Shown here in pieces: positions 6,922 through 15,334 of a DNA stretch of 36,403 nt; the stretch's first letter is position 1, and each line of letters starts with the position of its first letter. The position numbers and the translations under genes were made by a program. The notes under the pieces were generated by a model. The model saw nothing but the letters and a program-made list of their open reading frames with translations, was not told where the DNA came from and did no database searches. Source of the stretch: Pseudomonas botevensis (GTDB lineage: Bacteria; Pseudomonadota; Gammaproteobacteria; Pseudomonadales; Pseudomonadaceae); assembly GCF_019145475.1 (NCBI RefSeq), contig NZ_JAHTKI010000036.1, forward strand, positions 1-36,403, read 5' to 3'.

Positions 6922-7644
6922 ATGCTGTTCGTGTTTCGTATGTTGTTGATGGGCCTGCACTTTATTCTGGCTGGCGTGCTGGGCGTGATCCTCGGAATCT
7001 GCCGCCCCTTCAATCCGGACAACAGCCGACTGTGCGCGCGTCTGTATGCGTTGCCGGCCATGTGCATCCTGCGTTTGCGCGTGAAAGCCGATGTCGGTCC
7101 GCTGATGAACAAGCCCGATAGCTGCGTGATCATCGCCAACCATCAGTCCAACTACGATCTGTTCGTGTTCGGCAACGTCGTGCCCCGCCGTACCGTGTGC
7201 ATCGGCAAGAAGAGCCTGAAGTGGGTGCCATTGTTCGGCCAGTTGTTCTGGCTGGCCGGCAATGTGTTGATCGATCGTGGGAACGCACACAAGGCGCGCC
7301 AGTCGATGCTCACCACCACGCAGACCTTGCAACACGAAGACACCTCGATCTGGGTGTTCCCGGAAGGCACACGCAACCTTGGCGAAGAACTGCTGCCGTT
7401 CAAGAAAGGAGCGTTCCAGATGGCCATCGCCGCTGGTGTACCGATCGTACCGGTGTGTGTCAGCAGCTACATCAAGCACATGCGTCTGAACCGCTGGCGC
7501 AGCGGGAAAATTCTCATACGTTCGCTGCCGGCGATTCCTACCGCCGGCTTGACCATGGACGACATGCCCATGCTCATCACTCAATGCCGCGAGCAGATGC
7601 GCGAATGCATCGCCGCGATGGATCAGCAGCTACAGACTGCATGA
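6922..7644 (+). CDS. plsC: 1-acyl-sn-glycerol-3-phosphate acyltransferase-like (PlsC family)
   Basis: 240 residues. An N-terminal hydrophobic segment (residues 1-27) anchors it in the inner membrane. The acyltransferase signature H(X)4D is NHQSNYD (H74, D79), and the substrate-binding block is FPEGTR (E148-R151), followed by PFKKGAFQMAIAAGVPIVPVC. These identify the PlsC family, which transfers an acyl group to the sn-2 position of lysophosphatidate in phospholipid synthesis. Pseudomonads carry several paralogues, so this one may act on other lysolipids. The ribosome site before the ATG is weak. Its own terminator follows. Confidence 0.9.
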   Translation: MLFVFRMLLMGLHFILAGVLGVILGICRPFNPDNSRLCARLYALPAMCILRLRVKADVGPLMNKPDSCVIIANHQSNYDLFVFGNVVPRRTVCIGKKSLKWVPLFGQLFWLAGNVLIDRGNAHKARQSMLTTTQTLQHEDTSIWVFPEGTRNLGEELLPFKKGAFQMAIAAGVPIVPVCVSSYIKHMRLNRWRSGKILIRSLPAIPTAGLTMDDMPMLITQCREQMRECIAAMDQQLQTA

Positions 7645-7649
7645 AAATC

Positions 7650-7672
7650 AAACCCGCCTTGTGCGGGTTTTC
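7650..7672 (+). terminator. intrinsic terminator of the plsC-like gene
   Basis: AAACCCGC / GCGGGTTT hairpin followed by TCTTTT, 5 bases after the stop. Confidence 0.88.
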
Positions 7673-7778
7673 TTTTGCCGGGTGAACTGCGCAGATTTCA
7701 CTGACTCTCAAGCAGCGACACGGCTAAGCTGAAGCCTTGTATCCCCTGCCATCTGCCAAGAAGAAGTGAATCACCACC

Positions 7779-8750
7779 ATGGGTCGAGTTGTTGCTGCTG
7801 CGGTTTACAGCGCCGGTAAAAAAGTCACCAATATTTCCCTCGACGAAGGCGCTGCCTGGGCCGCCAAGACCGGCCATTTCGTCTGGATCGGCCTGGAAGA
7901 GCCGAATGCCCAGGAACTGAACAACCTGCAACGTCAGTTCAACCTGCATGAACTGGCGATTGAGGATGCCCTGGAAAAACACAGTCGCCCGAAGCTGGAA
8001 ACCTTCGGCGACGCCTTGTTCATCGTCACTTACTCACCCGTGCGCGAGCATGGCGTCCTGCAATTCATCGAAACCCATATTTTCGCCGGCAAGGGCTACA
8101 TCATCACCGCGCGCAACGGGCACTCGGCGTCCTACGCCCATGTCCGTCAACGCTGTGAGGCGCGTCCGCTGTTGCTGGAACACGGGGAAGACTTCGTACT
8201 GTATGCCCTGCTGGATTTCGTGATCGAAAACTACCAACCGGTGGGCGAAGCGATTCATGCCGAAATCGATGAACTGGAACGCAACGTGTTGTGCAGCGCC
8301 CTGAATGAACATGACATTCAGAAACTGCACGGTCTGCGCCGGGACGTTGTGCGCCTGCGCCGGTACGCGGCGCCGATGGTGGAAATCGGCGAGGAGCTGC
8401 AAAAACTCAACTTCCCCTTCATCGACAAGAACATGCGTCCGTACTTTCGCGATGTGCAGATCCACGTGACGCGGCAGATGGAAGACCTGACGACGCTGGC
8501 GGAAATCGCCAGTCAGACCATCGAAGTCGGTGTATTGCTGGAGGCGTCACGCCAAAGCGTGGTGCAACGCAAGTTTGCTGCGTGGGCGGCGATTCTGGCG
8601 TTTCCCACGGCGGTGGCGGGGATCTACGGGATGAACTTCCAGAACATGCCGGAACTGAGCTGGCACTACGGCTATTTTGCCGTGCTGGGATTTATCGCGG
8701 TGGGCTGTACGGGGTTGTGGGCGAGTTTCAAGAAATCGGGGTGGTTGTAG
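7779..8750 (+). CDS. corA: CorA-family divalent cation transporter
   Basis: 323 residues, the normal CorA length. It has a long cytoplasmic N-terminal domain (alpha/beta then helices, residues 1-255), a pore helix containing FPTAVAGIYGMNFQNMPEL with the signature GMN, and a final membrane segment (YGYFAVLGFIAVGCTGLWASF) ending in a basic tail KKSGWL. CorA proteins form pentameric channels for Mg2+ (and Co2+, Ni2+). The GMN-xx-MPEL loop supports ion transport rather than the ZntB branch, but ZntB-like Zn2+ function cannot be fully excluded. Monocistronic; a REP-like hairpin follows. Confidence 0.92.
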   Translation: MGRVVAAAVYSAGKKVTNISLDEGAAWAAKTGHFVWIGLEEPNAQELNNLQRQFNLHELAIEDALEKHSRPKLETFGDALFIVTYSPVREHGVLQFIETHIFAGKGYIITARNGHSASYAHVRQRCEARPLLLEHGEDFVLYALLDFVIENYQPVGEAIHAEIDELERNVLCSALNEHDIQKLHGLRRDVVRLRRYAAPMVEIGEELQKLNFPFIDKNMRPYFRDVQIHVTRQMEDLTTLAEIASQTIEVGVLLEASRQSVVQRKFAAWAAILAFPTAVAGIYGMNFQNMPELSWHYGYFAVLGFIAVGCTGLWASFKKSGWL

Positions 8751-8777
8751 TTCCACGCCGAGACGTCCGCAGAAGTC

Positions 8778-8816
8778 GCGAGCAGGCCAATCCTCCAGGG
8801 AAATCAGCCTGCTCGC
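8778..8816. terminator. REP-like hairpin between convergent genes
   Basis: Perfect 10-bp stem GCGAGCAGGC / GCCTGCTCGC with a 19-base loop, between the corA-like and amidotransferase genes. It resembles the Pseudomonas REP core and may stop transcription in both directions or stabilise 3' ends. Confidence 0.5.
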
Positions 8817-8822
8817 AAAGCG

Positions 8823-9545
8823 TCAGACCGTTTCCGGCTTGTGCGCCACAAACCGCATCATCCATTCCGCGACGGTCGCGCCATGGTGCTCTTGCTCCAG
8901 GCTGGCCACGCCTTTGCTGTAGATCTGTGCGCCCAACGCTTCCTGACGCAGGTCCAGCAGCGCCCGCGAGTAATCGTGGATGAACTCCGGATGCCCCTGG
9001 AAGCACAGCACCTGGTCGTTGATGTGGTACGCCGCAAACGGGCAGAAATCGCTGGAGGCAATTACCGTGGCGTTTTCCGGCAGCGCAGTGACCTGATCCT
9101 GGTGACTGATGAGCAACGTCAGCTCTTCCCGCACCGGGCTCATCCACGGCGCCTTCGCCGCTAGCTTGTAATTGTGGGTGCCGACGCCCCAGCCCTGGGT
9201 CGCACGCTCGCTCTTGCCGCCCAGCAGCAGCGCCAGCAACTGATGGCCGAAGCACACGCCCAGCAGTTTGTCGCCACGCTCATAGCGGGTCAGCAGGTAT
9301 TGCTTGAGAGTCTGGATCCACGGATCGGTGCCGAACGAGTCGGCCTTGCTGCCGGTGATCAGATACGCATCGAAAGTCAGGTCATCGCTCGGGTATTCAC
9401 CCTGCATCACGTTGTACACCGTGAACTCGGCGGCGATCGGCTGTTGCGAGAACAGGCGCTGGAACATCTGCCCGTAACCCTGATATTGATCGACCAGTTC
9501 CGGACGCAGGATGTCGGTTTCCAGAATGCAGATGCGTAGCGACAT
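8823..9545 (-). CDS. class I glutamine amidotransferase-like protein
   Basis: 240 residues from MSLRICILETDILRPELVDQ; CAGGT lies upstream and the 64 codons further upstream have no family similarity. The GATase triad is intact: C98 in GVCFGHQLL, H185 and E187 in CFQGHPEF. The domain resembles the stand-alone GMP-synthase-type amidotransferases that release ammonia from glutamine or hydrolyse gamma-glutamyl bonds. No synthase partner is adjacent. It lies 94 bases downstream of the FadB-like gene on the same strand and may be co-transcribed. Substrate unknown; cytosolic. Confidence 0.88.
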   Translation of the reverse strand: MSLRICILETDILRPELVDQYQGYGQMFQRLFSQQPIAAEFTVYNVMQGEYPSDDLTFDAYLITGSKADSFGTDPWIQTLKQYLLTRYERGDKLLGVCFGHQLLALLLGGKSERATQGWGVGTHNYKLAAKAPWMSPVREELTLLISHQDQVTALPENATVIASSDFCPFAAYHINDQVLCFQGHPEFIHDYSRALLDLRQEALGAQIYSKGVASLEQEHHGATVAEWMMRFVAHKPETV

Positions 9546-9639
9546 AAAAAATACCTGACACATGATGGGAATAATGAACACCCCAGAGCCTGCCTCGAAA
9601 TACCCCGGCAAGGCAAGCCCCGAGATGCTCCCCGACCCG

Positions 9640-11784
9640 TTAGAACAACTCGCCCTTCGCAGCCTTTTCCAGCAACAGGGCCGGCGGTGTGAATCGTTCG
9701 CCGTATTGCTCGGCCAGGTACTGGGCACGGGCGACAAAATCCTTCACCCCATACTGATTGATGAATTGCAGCGCGCCGCCGGTCCAGGCCGCGAACCCGA
9801 TGCCGAAGATCGAACCGACGTTGGCATCCGCCGTCGACGTCAGCACGCCCTCCTCCACGCACCGCACGGTTTCAATGGCCTGCACGAACAGCAGCCGATC
9901 CCGCACATCCTTGGGCGAAATCTGCCCGTCAGCCTTCTCGAAACGGCTTTTCAACTCTGGCCACAGGTGTTTCTGCCCTCCCGCCGGGTAATCGTAGAAA
10001 CCGCCGCCCGCCGCCTTGCCCGGACGCTTGAATTCGTTGAGCAGCAAGTCAATCACGGCAAATGCCGGGTGATCTATCAGCGGTTTCCCTTCCGCTCGCA
10101 GGTCTTTGGCCGTTTGCTGACGGATATGGCTCATCAGGCTGAGGGAAACTTCGTCAGAGATCGCCAGCGGTCCGATGGGCATCCCGGCCTTGCGCGCTTC
10201 GGTTTCGATCATTGGCGCACTGACGCCCTCGCCGAGCATGGCGATGCCTTCATTGGTGAAGGTGCCGAACACCCGCGAGGTAAAGAAGCCGCGACTGTCG
10301 TTGACGACAATCGGGGTCTTCTTGATTTGCAGGACGAAATCAAAGCCACGGGCCAGGGTTTCGTCGCTGGTCTGCGCGCCTTTGATGATCTCCACCAGCG
10401 GCATTTTTTCCACCGGACTGAAGAAATGCAGGCCGATGAATTTGCTCGGATCCGGCACGGCAGTGGCCAGTCCGGTGATCGGCAACGTCGAGGTATTGGA
10501 AGCAATCACCGCATCGGCGCCGACGACTTGCCGGGCCGCCGCCGAGACTTTGGCCTTGAGTTCGCGGTCTTCGAACACCGCTTCGATAATCAGGTCGCAA
10601 CCCGCCAGATCGGCATCACTTTCACTGGCGTGGATTCGCGCCAGCACCGCATCCCGCTGTTGCGGGGATAACTGGCCGCGAGCGACTTTCTTGTCCAGCA
10701 ACGCCGCCGAGTGCGCCTTGCCCTTCTCGGCCGCCGCGAGGTTGATGTCCTTGAGCACGACGTCGATCCCGGCCGAGGCACTGACATAAGCAATGCCGGC
10801 GCCCATCATCCCGGCTCCAAGAACGCCCACCCGCCGCGTCACATAAGGGGCAAAACCTTGCGGCCGCGATCCGCCGGCATTGATCTCGTTGAGCTGGAAC
10901 CAAAACGTGCCGATCATGTTTTTCGAGACCTGACCGGTGGTCAGTTCAGTGAAATAGCGGGTTTCGATCAGGTGCGCGGTGTCGAAATCCACCTGCGCCC
11001 CTTCCACCGCCGCGCAGAGGATTTTCTCCGGCGCAGGCAGAGTGCCCTGGGTCTTGCTGCGCAGGATCGACGGAGCAATCGCCAGCATCTGCGCGACTTT
11101 CGGATGGGACGGCGTACCACCGAGAATCTGATAGCCCTTCACGTCCCAACGCTGCACGGCGCCGGGATTGGCGAGAATCCAGGCTCGCGCCTTCGCCAGC
11201 AACTCATCGCGATCCACCGCCAGTTCATCGATCAAACCGGCCTGCAACGCCTGTTGCGGGCGGACCTTCTTGCCTTCGAGCAAGTACGGCAAGGCCTTTT
11301 CAATACCCAGCATGCGCACCATGCGCACCACTCCGCCGCCGCCCGGCAGCAAGCCGAGGGTCACTTCCGGCAAGCCAAGTTGCACCGAGGCATCGTCCAG
11401 CGCCACGCGATGGTGGCAGGCCAGGCAGATTTCCCAACCACCGCCGAGCGCCGCGCCATTGATCGCGGCGACCACCGGTTTGCCGAGGGTTTCCAGGGTG
11501 CGCAATTGACCCTTGAGGATCAGTACCCTGTCGTAGAAGGCTTTGGCTTCGGGTTTGCCGACCTTGATCAGCTCATTGAGGTCACCGCCGGCAAAGAAGG
11601 TTTTTTTCGCCGAGGTAATGATGACGCCGGCAATCGCCTCCTTGTCCGCCTGCAAACGTGCGACGCAGGCGGCCATGGCTTCGCGGTACACCGCGTTCAT
11701 GGTGTTGGCGCTCTGGCCCGGCATGTCGATGGTCAGAAGGACGATGCCGTCCTGGCCTTTTTCGTAACGAATGGCTTGGGTCAT
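9640..11784 (-). CDS. 3-hydroxyacyl-CoA dehydrogenase/enoyl-CoA hydratase, FadB-like
   Basis: 714 residues from MTQAIRYEKG, with AAGGA upstream. The N-terminal crotonase domain (1-~200) keeps both hydratase acids, E118 in GGGWEICLA and E140 in LPEVTLG. The NAD-binding domain starts at 318 with GAGMMG (323-328), and the dehydrogenase pair H453/E459 lies in GLHFFSPVEK. The C-terminal 3HCDH domain follows. It performs two consecutive beta-oxidation steps, enoyl-CoA to 3-hydroxyacyl-CoA to 3-ketoacyl-CoA. It lies 25 bases after the thiolase gene, so the two form an AB operon completing the cycle. It is probably not the main FadB but one of several Pseudomonas paralogues with its own chain-length preference. 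Confidence 0.95.
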   Translation of the reverse strand: MTQAIRYEKGQDGIVLLTIDMPGQSANTMNAVYREAMAACVARLQADKEAIAGVIITSAKKTFFAGGDLNELIKVGKPEAKAFYDRVLILKGQLRTLETLGKPVVAAINGAALGGGWEICLACHHRVALDDASVQLGLPEVTLGLLPGGGGVVRMVRMLGIEKALPYLLEGKKVRPQQALQAGLIDELAVDRDELLAKARAWILANPGAVQRWDVKGYQILGGTPSHPKVAQMLAIAPSILRSKTQGTLPAPEKILCAAVEGAQVDFDTAHLIETRYFTELTTGQVSKNMIGTFWFQLNEINAGGSRPQGFAPYVTRRVGVLGAGMMGAGIAYVSASAGIDVVLKDINLAAAEKGKAHSAALLDKKVARGQLSPQQRDAVLARIHASESDADLAGCDLIIEAVFEDRELKAKVSAAARQVVGADAVIASNTSTLPITGLATAVPDPSKFIGLHFFSPVEKMPLVEIIKGAQTSDETLARGFDFVLQIKKTPIVVNDSRGFFTSRVFGTFTNEGIAMLGEGVSAPMIETEARKAGMPIGPLAISDEVSLSLMSHIRQQTAKDLRAEGKPLIDHPAFAVIDLLLNEFKRPGKAAGGGFYDYPAGGQKHLWPELKSRFEKADGQISPKDVRDRLLFVQAIETVRCVEEGVLTSTADANVGSIFGIGFAAWTGGALQFINQYGVKDFVARAQYLAEQYGERFTPPALLLEKAAKGELF

Positions 11785-11809
11785 GTCAGTTTTCCTTAAA
11801 GTCCGCTGC

Positions 11810-13015
11810 TCAGAGGCGTTCGATGATGGTGGCGATGCCCATGCCGCCGCCGACACACAACGTCGCCAGTCCATAGCGCAGACGGCGGGCTTCCAGTTCA
11901 TCGAGCAAGGTGCCGAGGATTGCGCAGCCAGTGGCGCCCAGCGGATGGCCCATGGCGATCGAGCCGCCGTTGACGTTGACCTTCTCCGGATCGACAGCCA
12001 TGTCCTTGATGAATTTGAGAACCACCGAAGCAAACGCTTCGTTGACCTCGAAGAGGTCGATGTCCTCGACCCGCAGCCCGGCCTTCGCCAGCGCCTTGCG
12101 CGTGGCCGGCGCCGGGCCGGTGAGCATGATGGTCGGGTCGGTGCTGGTGACCGCCGTGGCGACGATCCGCGCCCGGGGCTGCAGGCCGAGTGCGCGGCCC
12201 TTGGCCTCGGAGCCGATCAGCATCAGCGCCGCGCCGTCGACGATGCCGGAGCTGTTGCCCGGCGTGTGAACATGATTGATCCGTTCGACGTGGCTGTAGA
12301 CCCGCAGCGCCGTGGCATCGAAACCCATCTGGCCGATCATTTCGAAACTCGGCTTGAGTTTGCCCAGGCCTTCCAGGGTCGATTCGGCGCGGATGAACTC
12401 ATCGTGATCGAGCAGGATAATGCCGTTCTGGTCCTGCACCGGCACCAGCGATTTGTTGAACGAACCGTCGGCCCGGGCCCGCGCGGCTTTCTGTTGCGAG
12501 TGCAGCGCGTAGGTATCGACGTCCTCGCGGCTGAAGCCTTCGAGCGTGGCAATCAGGTCGGCGCCCACGCCTTGCGGGGTGAAATGGCTGTGCAGGTTGG
12601 TTTGCGGATCCAGCGCCCAGGCACCGCCGTCGCTGCCCATCGGCACCCGCGACATGGACTCGACACCACCGACTACCACCAGGTCTTCGAAACCGGAGCG
12701 CACTTTCATCGCGCCGAGGTTCACCGCTTCCAGCCCCGAGGCGCAGAAGCGATTGATCTGCACACCGGCCACGCTGACATCCCAATCGGCGACCTGCACG
12801 GCGGTCTTGGCGATGTCCGAGCCCTGGTCGCCAATCGGCGTGACGCAGCCGAGCACCACGTCATCGACCTGGCTGGTGTCGAGCGACGTGCGCGCTTGCA
12901 AGGCAGTCAGCAGACCCGCCACCAGATTGACCGGTTTGACGCTGTGCAGCGCGCCGTCGGCCTTGCCTTTGCCACGAGGGGTGCGTAACGCGTCGAAAAT
13001 CAAAGCTTGGGTCAT
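11810..13015 (-). CDS. acetyl-CoA C-acyltransferase (thiolase)
   Basis: 401 residues, typical thiolase length. The catalytic set is present: nucleophile C91 in NRFCASGLEA, H357 in GGSIAMGHPLGATG, and acid/base C387 in CVGGGMG. It cleaves 3-ketoacyl-CoA to acetyl-CoA plus shortened acyl-CoA (or runs in reverse). It is the first gene of a two-gene operon with the FadB-like protein downstream, so degradative beta-oxidation is the likely role. A promoter should lie in 13016-13200, but no clear fatty-acid-regulator site is visible. Confidence 0.95.
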   Translation of the reverse strand: MTQALIFDALRTPRGKGKADGALHSVKPVNLVAGLLTALQARTSLDTSQVDDVVLGCVTPIGDQGSDIAKTAVQVADWDVSVAGVQINRFCASGLEAVNLGAMKVRSGFEDLVVVGGVESMSRVPMGSDGGAWALDPQTNLHSHFTPQGVGADLIATLEGFSREDVDTYALHSQQKAARARADGSFNKSLVPVQDQNGIILLDHDEFIRAESTLEGLGKLKPSFEMIGQMGFDATALRVYSHVERINHVHTPGNSSGIVDGAALMLIGSEAKGRALGLQPRARIVATAVTSTDPTIMLTGPAPATRKALAKAGLRVEDIDLFEVNEAFASVVLKFIKDMAVDPEKVNVNGGSIAMGHPLGATGCAILGTLLDELEARRLRYGLATLCVGGGMGIATIIERL

Positions 13016-13406
13016 GACGTCCTCGAACCTGTGCGGTGCGTTATTTTCGTGCTCTCACTGTTAGCCCGGGCGGTCGTGGATTCAATGACCGCAGCGCTCA
13101 ATGAGGTTGACGGCGACGCTCAGACGGACGGTCATCGGCAGGCTGATTAACCGGTTCAGGTCAGCGAGCTGTCTAGCAAAAGGGCGGCAAAGAAGCTGGC
13201 AATGGGCCTCATGCCTTTTTTATCGCAAATTACAACAGATACATATGAAATGGATCTAAGCCAAGTGTGACGCCGGCCCTAATGTGAAGGGGTACGTCGT
13301 TGTCGTCGGGTTTTGCCGAGGCTCACGTTCGCTACAGGAAGTGCATCGCTTGCCATCATGGATATGCCGGCAGGCCTCAGGAAATAACAAAAAAGGCGGT
13401 CAAGCC
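13016..13406. other. 391-base intergenic region
   Basis: Divergent promoter region between the thiolase operon (leftward) and the 31-residue peptide gene (rightward). A short inverted repeat, CGGTC with GACCG 11 bases apart (13070-13090), is present. I see no convincing -10/-35 pair, PsrA-like box or structured RNA. Confidence 0.4.
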
Positions 13407-13502
13407 ATGTTCAAAAAACCGAAGTTCCGTCAAGCAGGACTCATTCTTTTCGCCACGACGCTGTTGTTGATCTTGCCGAACCTGACCAAGGTGCTGGGCT
13501 GA
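13407..13502 (+). CDS. 31-residue single-pass membrane peptide
   Basis: Starts MFKKPKFRQAGLILFATTLL and ends LPNLTKVLG: a basic N terminus, one hydrophobic helix (about residues 10-25) and a short tail, so it should insert with the N terminus in the cytoplasm. The ATG has AGGCGG 7 to 12 bases upstream. A longer in-frame version from 13284 is rejected because its extra sequence has no coding character and no ribosome site. Function unknown; many such peptides modulate larger membrane complexes. Confidence 0.55.
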   Translation: MFKKPKFRQAGLILFATTLLLILPNLTKVLG

Positions 13503-13610
13503 TCAAGCGGCAGGTATCTCTCATGCCACACACTCCATAACTGGCCCGCTACCCGGGCCAGCGTGGCTGTGCCAAGCTCTGCGCATTTCCACGACAGGGA
13601 TGGCGATCCG

Positions 13611-14417
13611 TTGAAAGCACTCATATTGTCCGGGGCCTTGTTATTGGGCATGCCCGTGTACGCCGCACAACTGAATCTCGAGCTGGGCGCGGACAGCCGC
13701 ACCTGGCAGACCGAGGAATTGCTCAAGCATCCTCAGGTACAAACCCTGACCATCAAGAACGATGTCTCCTACAAGAAGGACATGACCTATCGCGCCGTGC
13801 CCATGGCGGCGCTGCTGACCGGCATCAAACCGGCCGATCACCTGCAAGCGGTGGCCCTGGACGGTTTTGCCGCTGAACTGGCGGCCGCGCCCTTGCTCAA
13901 TACAAAGGGCGCCAAGGCCTGGCTGGCGATCGAAGATCCGGCGCAACCCTGGCCGCCGCTATCGGAGGGCAAGCACAGCGCCGGGCCGTTCTATCTGGTG
14001 TGGACCGATCCGCAGGCCGGCAACATCAGCCCGGAGCAGTGGCCGTTCGAGGTCGCCAGCATCAAGCGCATGGCCCCGGTGGCCGAACGCTTCCCTGCCC
14101 TGCTGCCCGATCCCGCGCTCAAGGCCGATGATCCGGTGAATCAGGGGTTTGCGCTGTTCCAGAAGAATTGTCTGGCGTGCCATCGGCTAAATGGCGCGGG
14201 CGATGCGCAGTTCGGGCCGGACCTGAACATCCCCTACAACCCGACCGAGTACTTCGGCGGGGATTTCCTCAAGCGCTATATCCGCGATCCACAGAGTTTG
14301 CGCCAATGGCCGCAGGCGAAGATGCCGGGGTTTTCGGCGCAGGTATTGCCGGATGGGGATTTGCAGATGCTGGTGGGGTATTTGAAGCATATGGCGGGGC
14401 GCAAGGTTAAGCCTTGA
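13611..14417 (+). CDS. secreted molybdopterin-domain-like/cytochrome c protein
   Basis: 268 residues if it starts at the TTG at 13611, which begins a good Sec signal peptide (MKALILSGALLLGMPVYA) with AGGGA upstream. Residues ~20-155 (LTIKNDVSYKKDMTYRAVPM, then GPFYLVW and WPFEVASI) resemble the fold of oxidoreductase molybdopterin-binding domains but without the cofactor Cys. Residues ~170-262 form a c-type cytochrome with C187-x-x-C190-H191 and a probable axial M238 (AKMPGF). It is therefore a periplasmic monohaem electron carrier, possibly passing electrons from a dehydrogenase. The redox partner is not visible nearby. The rare TTG start is the main uncertainty. Confidence 0.85.
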   Translation: MKALILSGALLLGMPVYAAQLNLELGADSRTWQTEELLKHPQVQTLTIKNDVSYKKDMTYRAVPMAALLTGIKPADHLQAVALDGFAAELAAAPLLNTKGAKAWLAIEDPAQPWPPLSEGKHSAGPFYLVWTDPQAGNISPEQWPFEVASIKRMAPVAERFPALLPDPALKADDPVNQGFALFQKNCLACHRLNGAGDAQFGPDLNIPYNPTEYFGGDFLKRYIRDPQSLRQWPQAKMPGFSAQVLPDGDLQMLVGYLKHMAGRKVKP

Positions 14418-14440
14418 TTGCAGGGGTGTGCTTGCCGGCC

Positions 14441-14516
14441 TCTTCGCGGGCACGCCCGACTCCCACATTGACTGAGTATTAACAGTTCCATTGTGGGAGC
14501 AGGCTTGCTCGCGAAG
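14441..14516. repeat. inverted pair of Pseudomonas REP elements
   Basis: A degenerate REP (TCTTCGCGGGCACGCCCGAC) at 14441-14467 and a second, inverted copy (GTGGGAGCAGGCTTGCTCGC) at 14492-14516. They sit between convergent genes, the usual BIME-like arrangement. Confidence 0.75.
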
Positions 14517-14530
14517 CGGTATCCCGGCCC

Positions 14531-15334
14531 CTACTGCTGCTGAACCGAGATCACCGGCGTCGACGCCACCAGCACCTTGGCATGCATCTGCTCGCCTCCG
14601 CCGCCGCGACGCATGCCGCGCACCGGACAGGCGTCGAGGTAATCCAGGCCCACCGCCAGTTTCAGGTGTCGCTCCGGCCGCGCCAGTTGATTGGTCACGT
14701 CGAAGCTGTACCAGGCGTCATCCAGCCAGGCTTCAGCCCAGGCGTGGCTGGCCAGATGCTCGCAATCCTCGCTGTACAAATAACCCGACACGTAACGCGA
14801 CGGCACCCCGAGACTGCGTGCGCAGGCCAGAAACGCGTGGGTATGGTCCTGGCAAACGCCAGCGCGCCCGGCGAAAGCCTGGGCGGCGCTGGTGTCGACT
14901 TCGGTGGAGCCCGGCGTGTACGTCATGTGCTGATTCAGGCCGTGCATCAAGTCGATCAGCACGGTGCGATCACGGCGTTGCTTGCAGGCGTTTTCCGCGA
15001 ACGCCCGCAGCGCTTCATCTGCTTCGGTCAGGCGGGTGAAACGCAGGAACGGCAGCGCCGACTGGCTCTCATGTTCCGCCTCGCGCAACTCATCGATATC
15101 GACCTGCCCACGGGCACCGATGATGATTGCTTCGTGAGGCTCGTCCATGGTCAGCACATGCAGGATGTTGCCGAACGGATCGAGCTGCGCGCGCACCGGA
15201 CGCGGCAGGTCGAGCTGCCAGCTCAGCACATGCTGGCGCTCGCTGTCATGAGGTGTCAGTCGCAGATACTGGATGCTCGCCCGCACCTGATCTTCGTAGT
15301 GATAGGTGGTCTCGTGGCTAATGGAAAGTCTCAT
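14531..15334 (-). CDS. transglutaminase-like cysteine protease-fold protein
   Basis: 267 residues from MRLSISHETTYHYEDQVRAS. Residues 1-85 are the bacterial transglutaminase N-terminal domain (TTYHY and SWQLDLPRP). Residues ~120-215 carry the triad C161 (GVCQDHTHAF), H197 (SHAWAEAWL) and D212 (YSFDVTNQL). Such proteins are predicted amidases/peptidases or cross-linkers. The start overlaps the alpha-E stop by 4 bases (ATGA), so the genes are translationally coupled. Known comparative work predicts that this trio makes or removes peptide-like modifications; no substrate is established to my knowledge. Cytosolic, no signal peptide. Confidence 0.93.
   Translation of the reverse strand: MRLSISHETTYHYEDQVRASIQYLRLTPHDSERQHVLSWQLDLPRPVRAQLDPFGNILHVLTMDEPHEAIIIGARGQVDIDELREAEHESQSALPFLRFTRLTEADEALRAFAENACKQRRDRTVLIDLMHGLNQHMTYTPGSTEVDTSAAQAFAGRAGVCQDHTHAFLACARSLGVPSRYVSGYLYSEDCEHLASHAWAEAWLDDAWYSFDVTNQLARPERHLKLAVGLDYLDACPVRGMRRGGGGEQMHAKVLVASTPVISVQQQ

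Noticed and set aside
13284..13406. N-terminal extension of the 31-residue peptide
   Set aside because: No ribosome site, and the composition does not look like protein; the ATG at 13407 has one.
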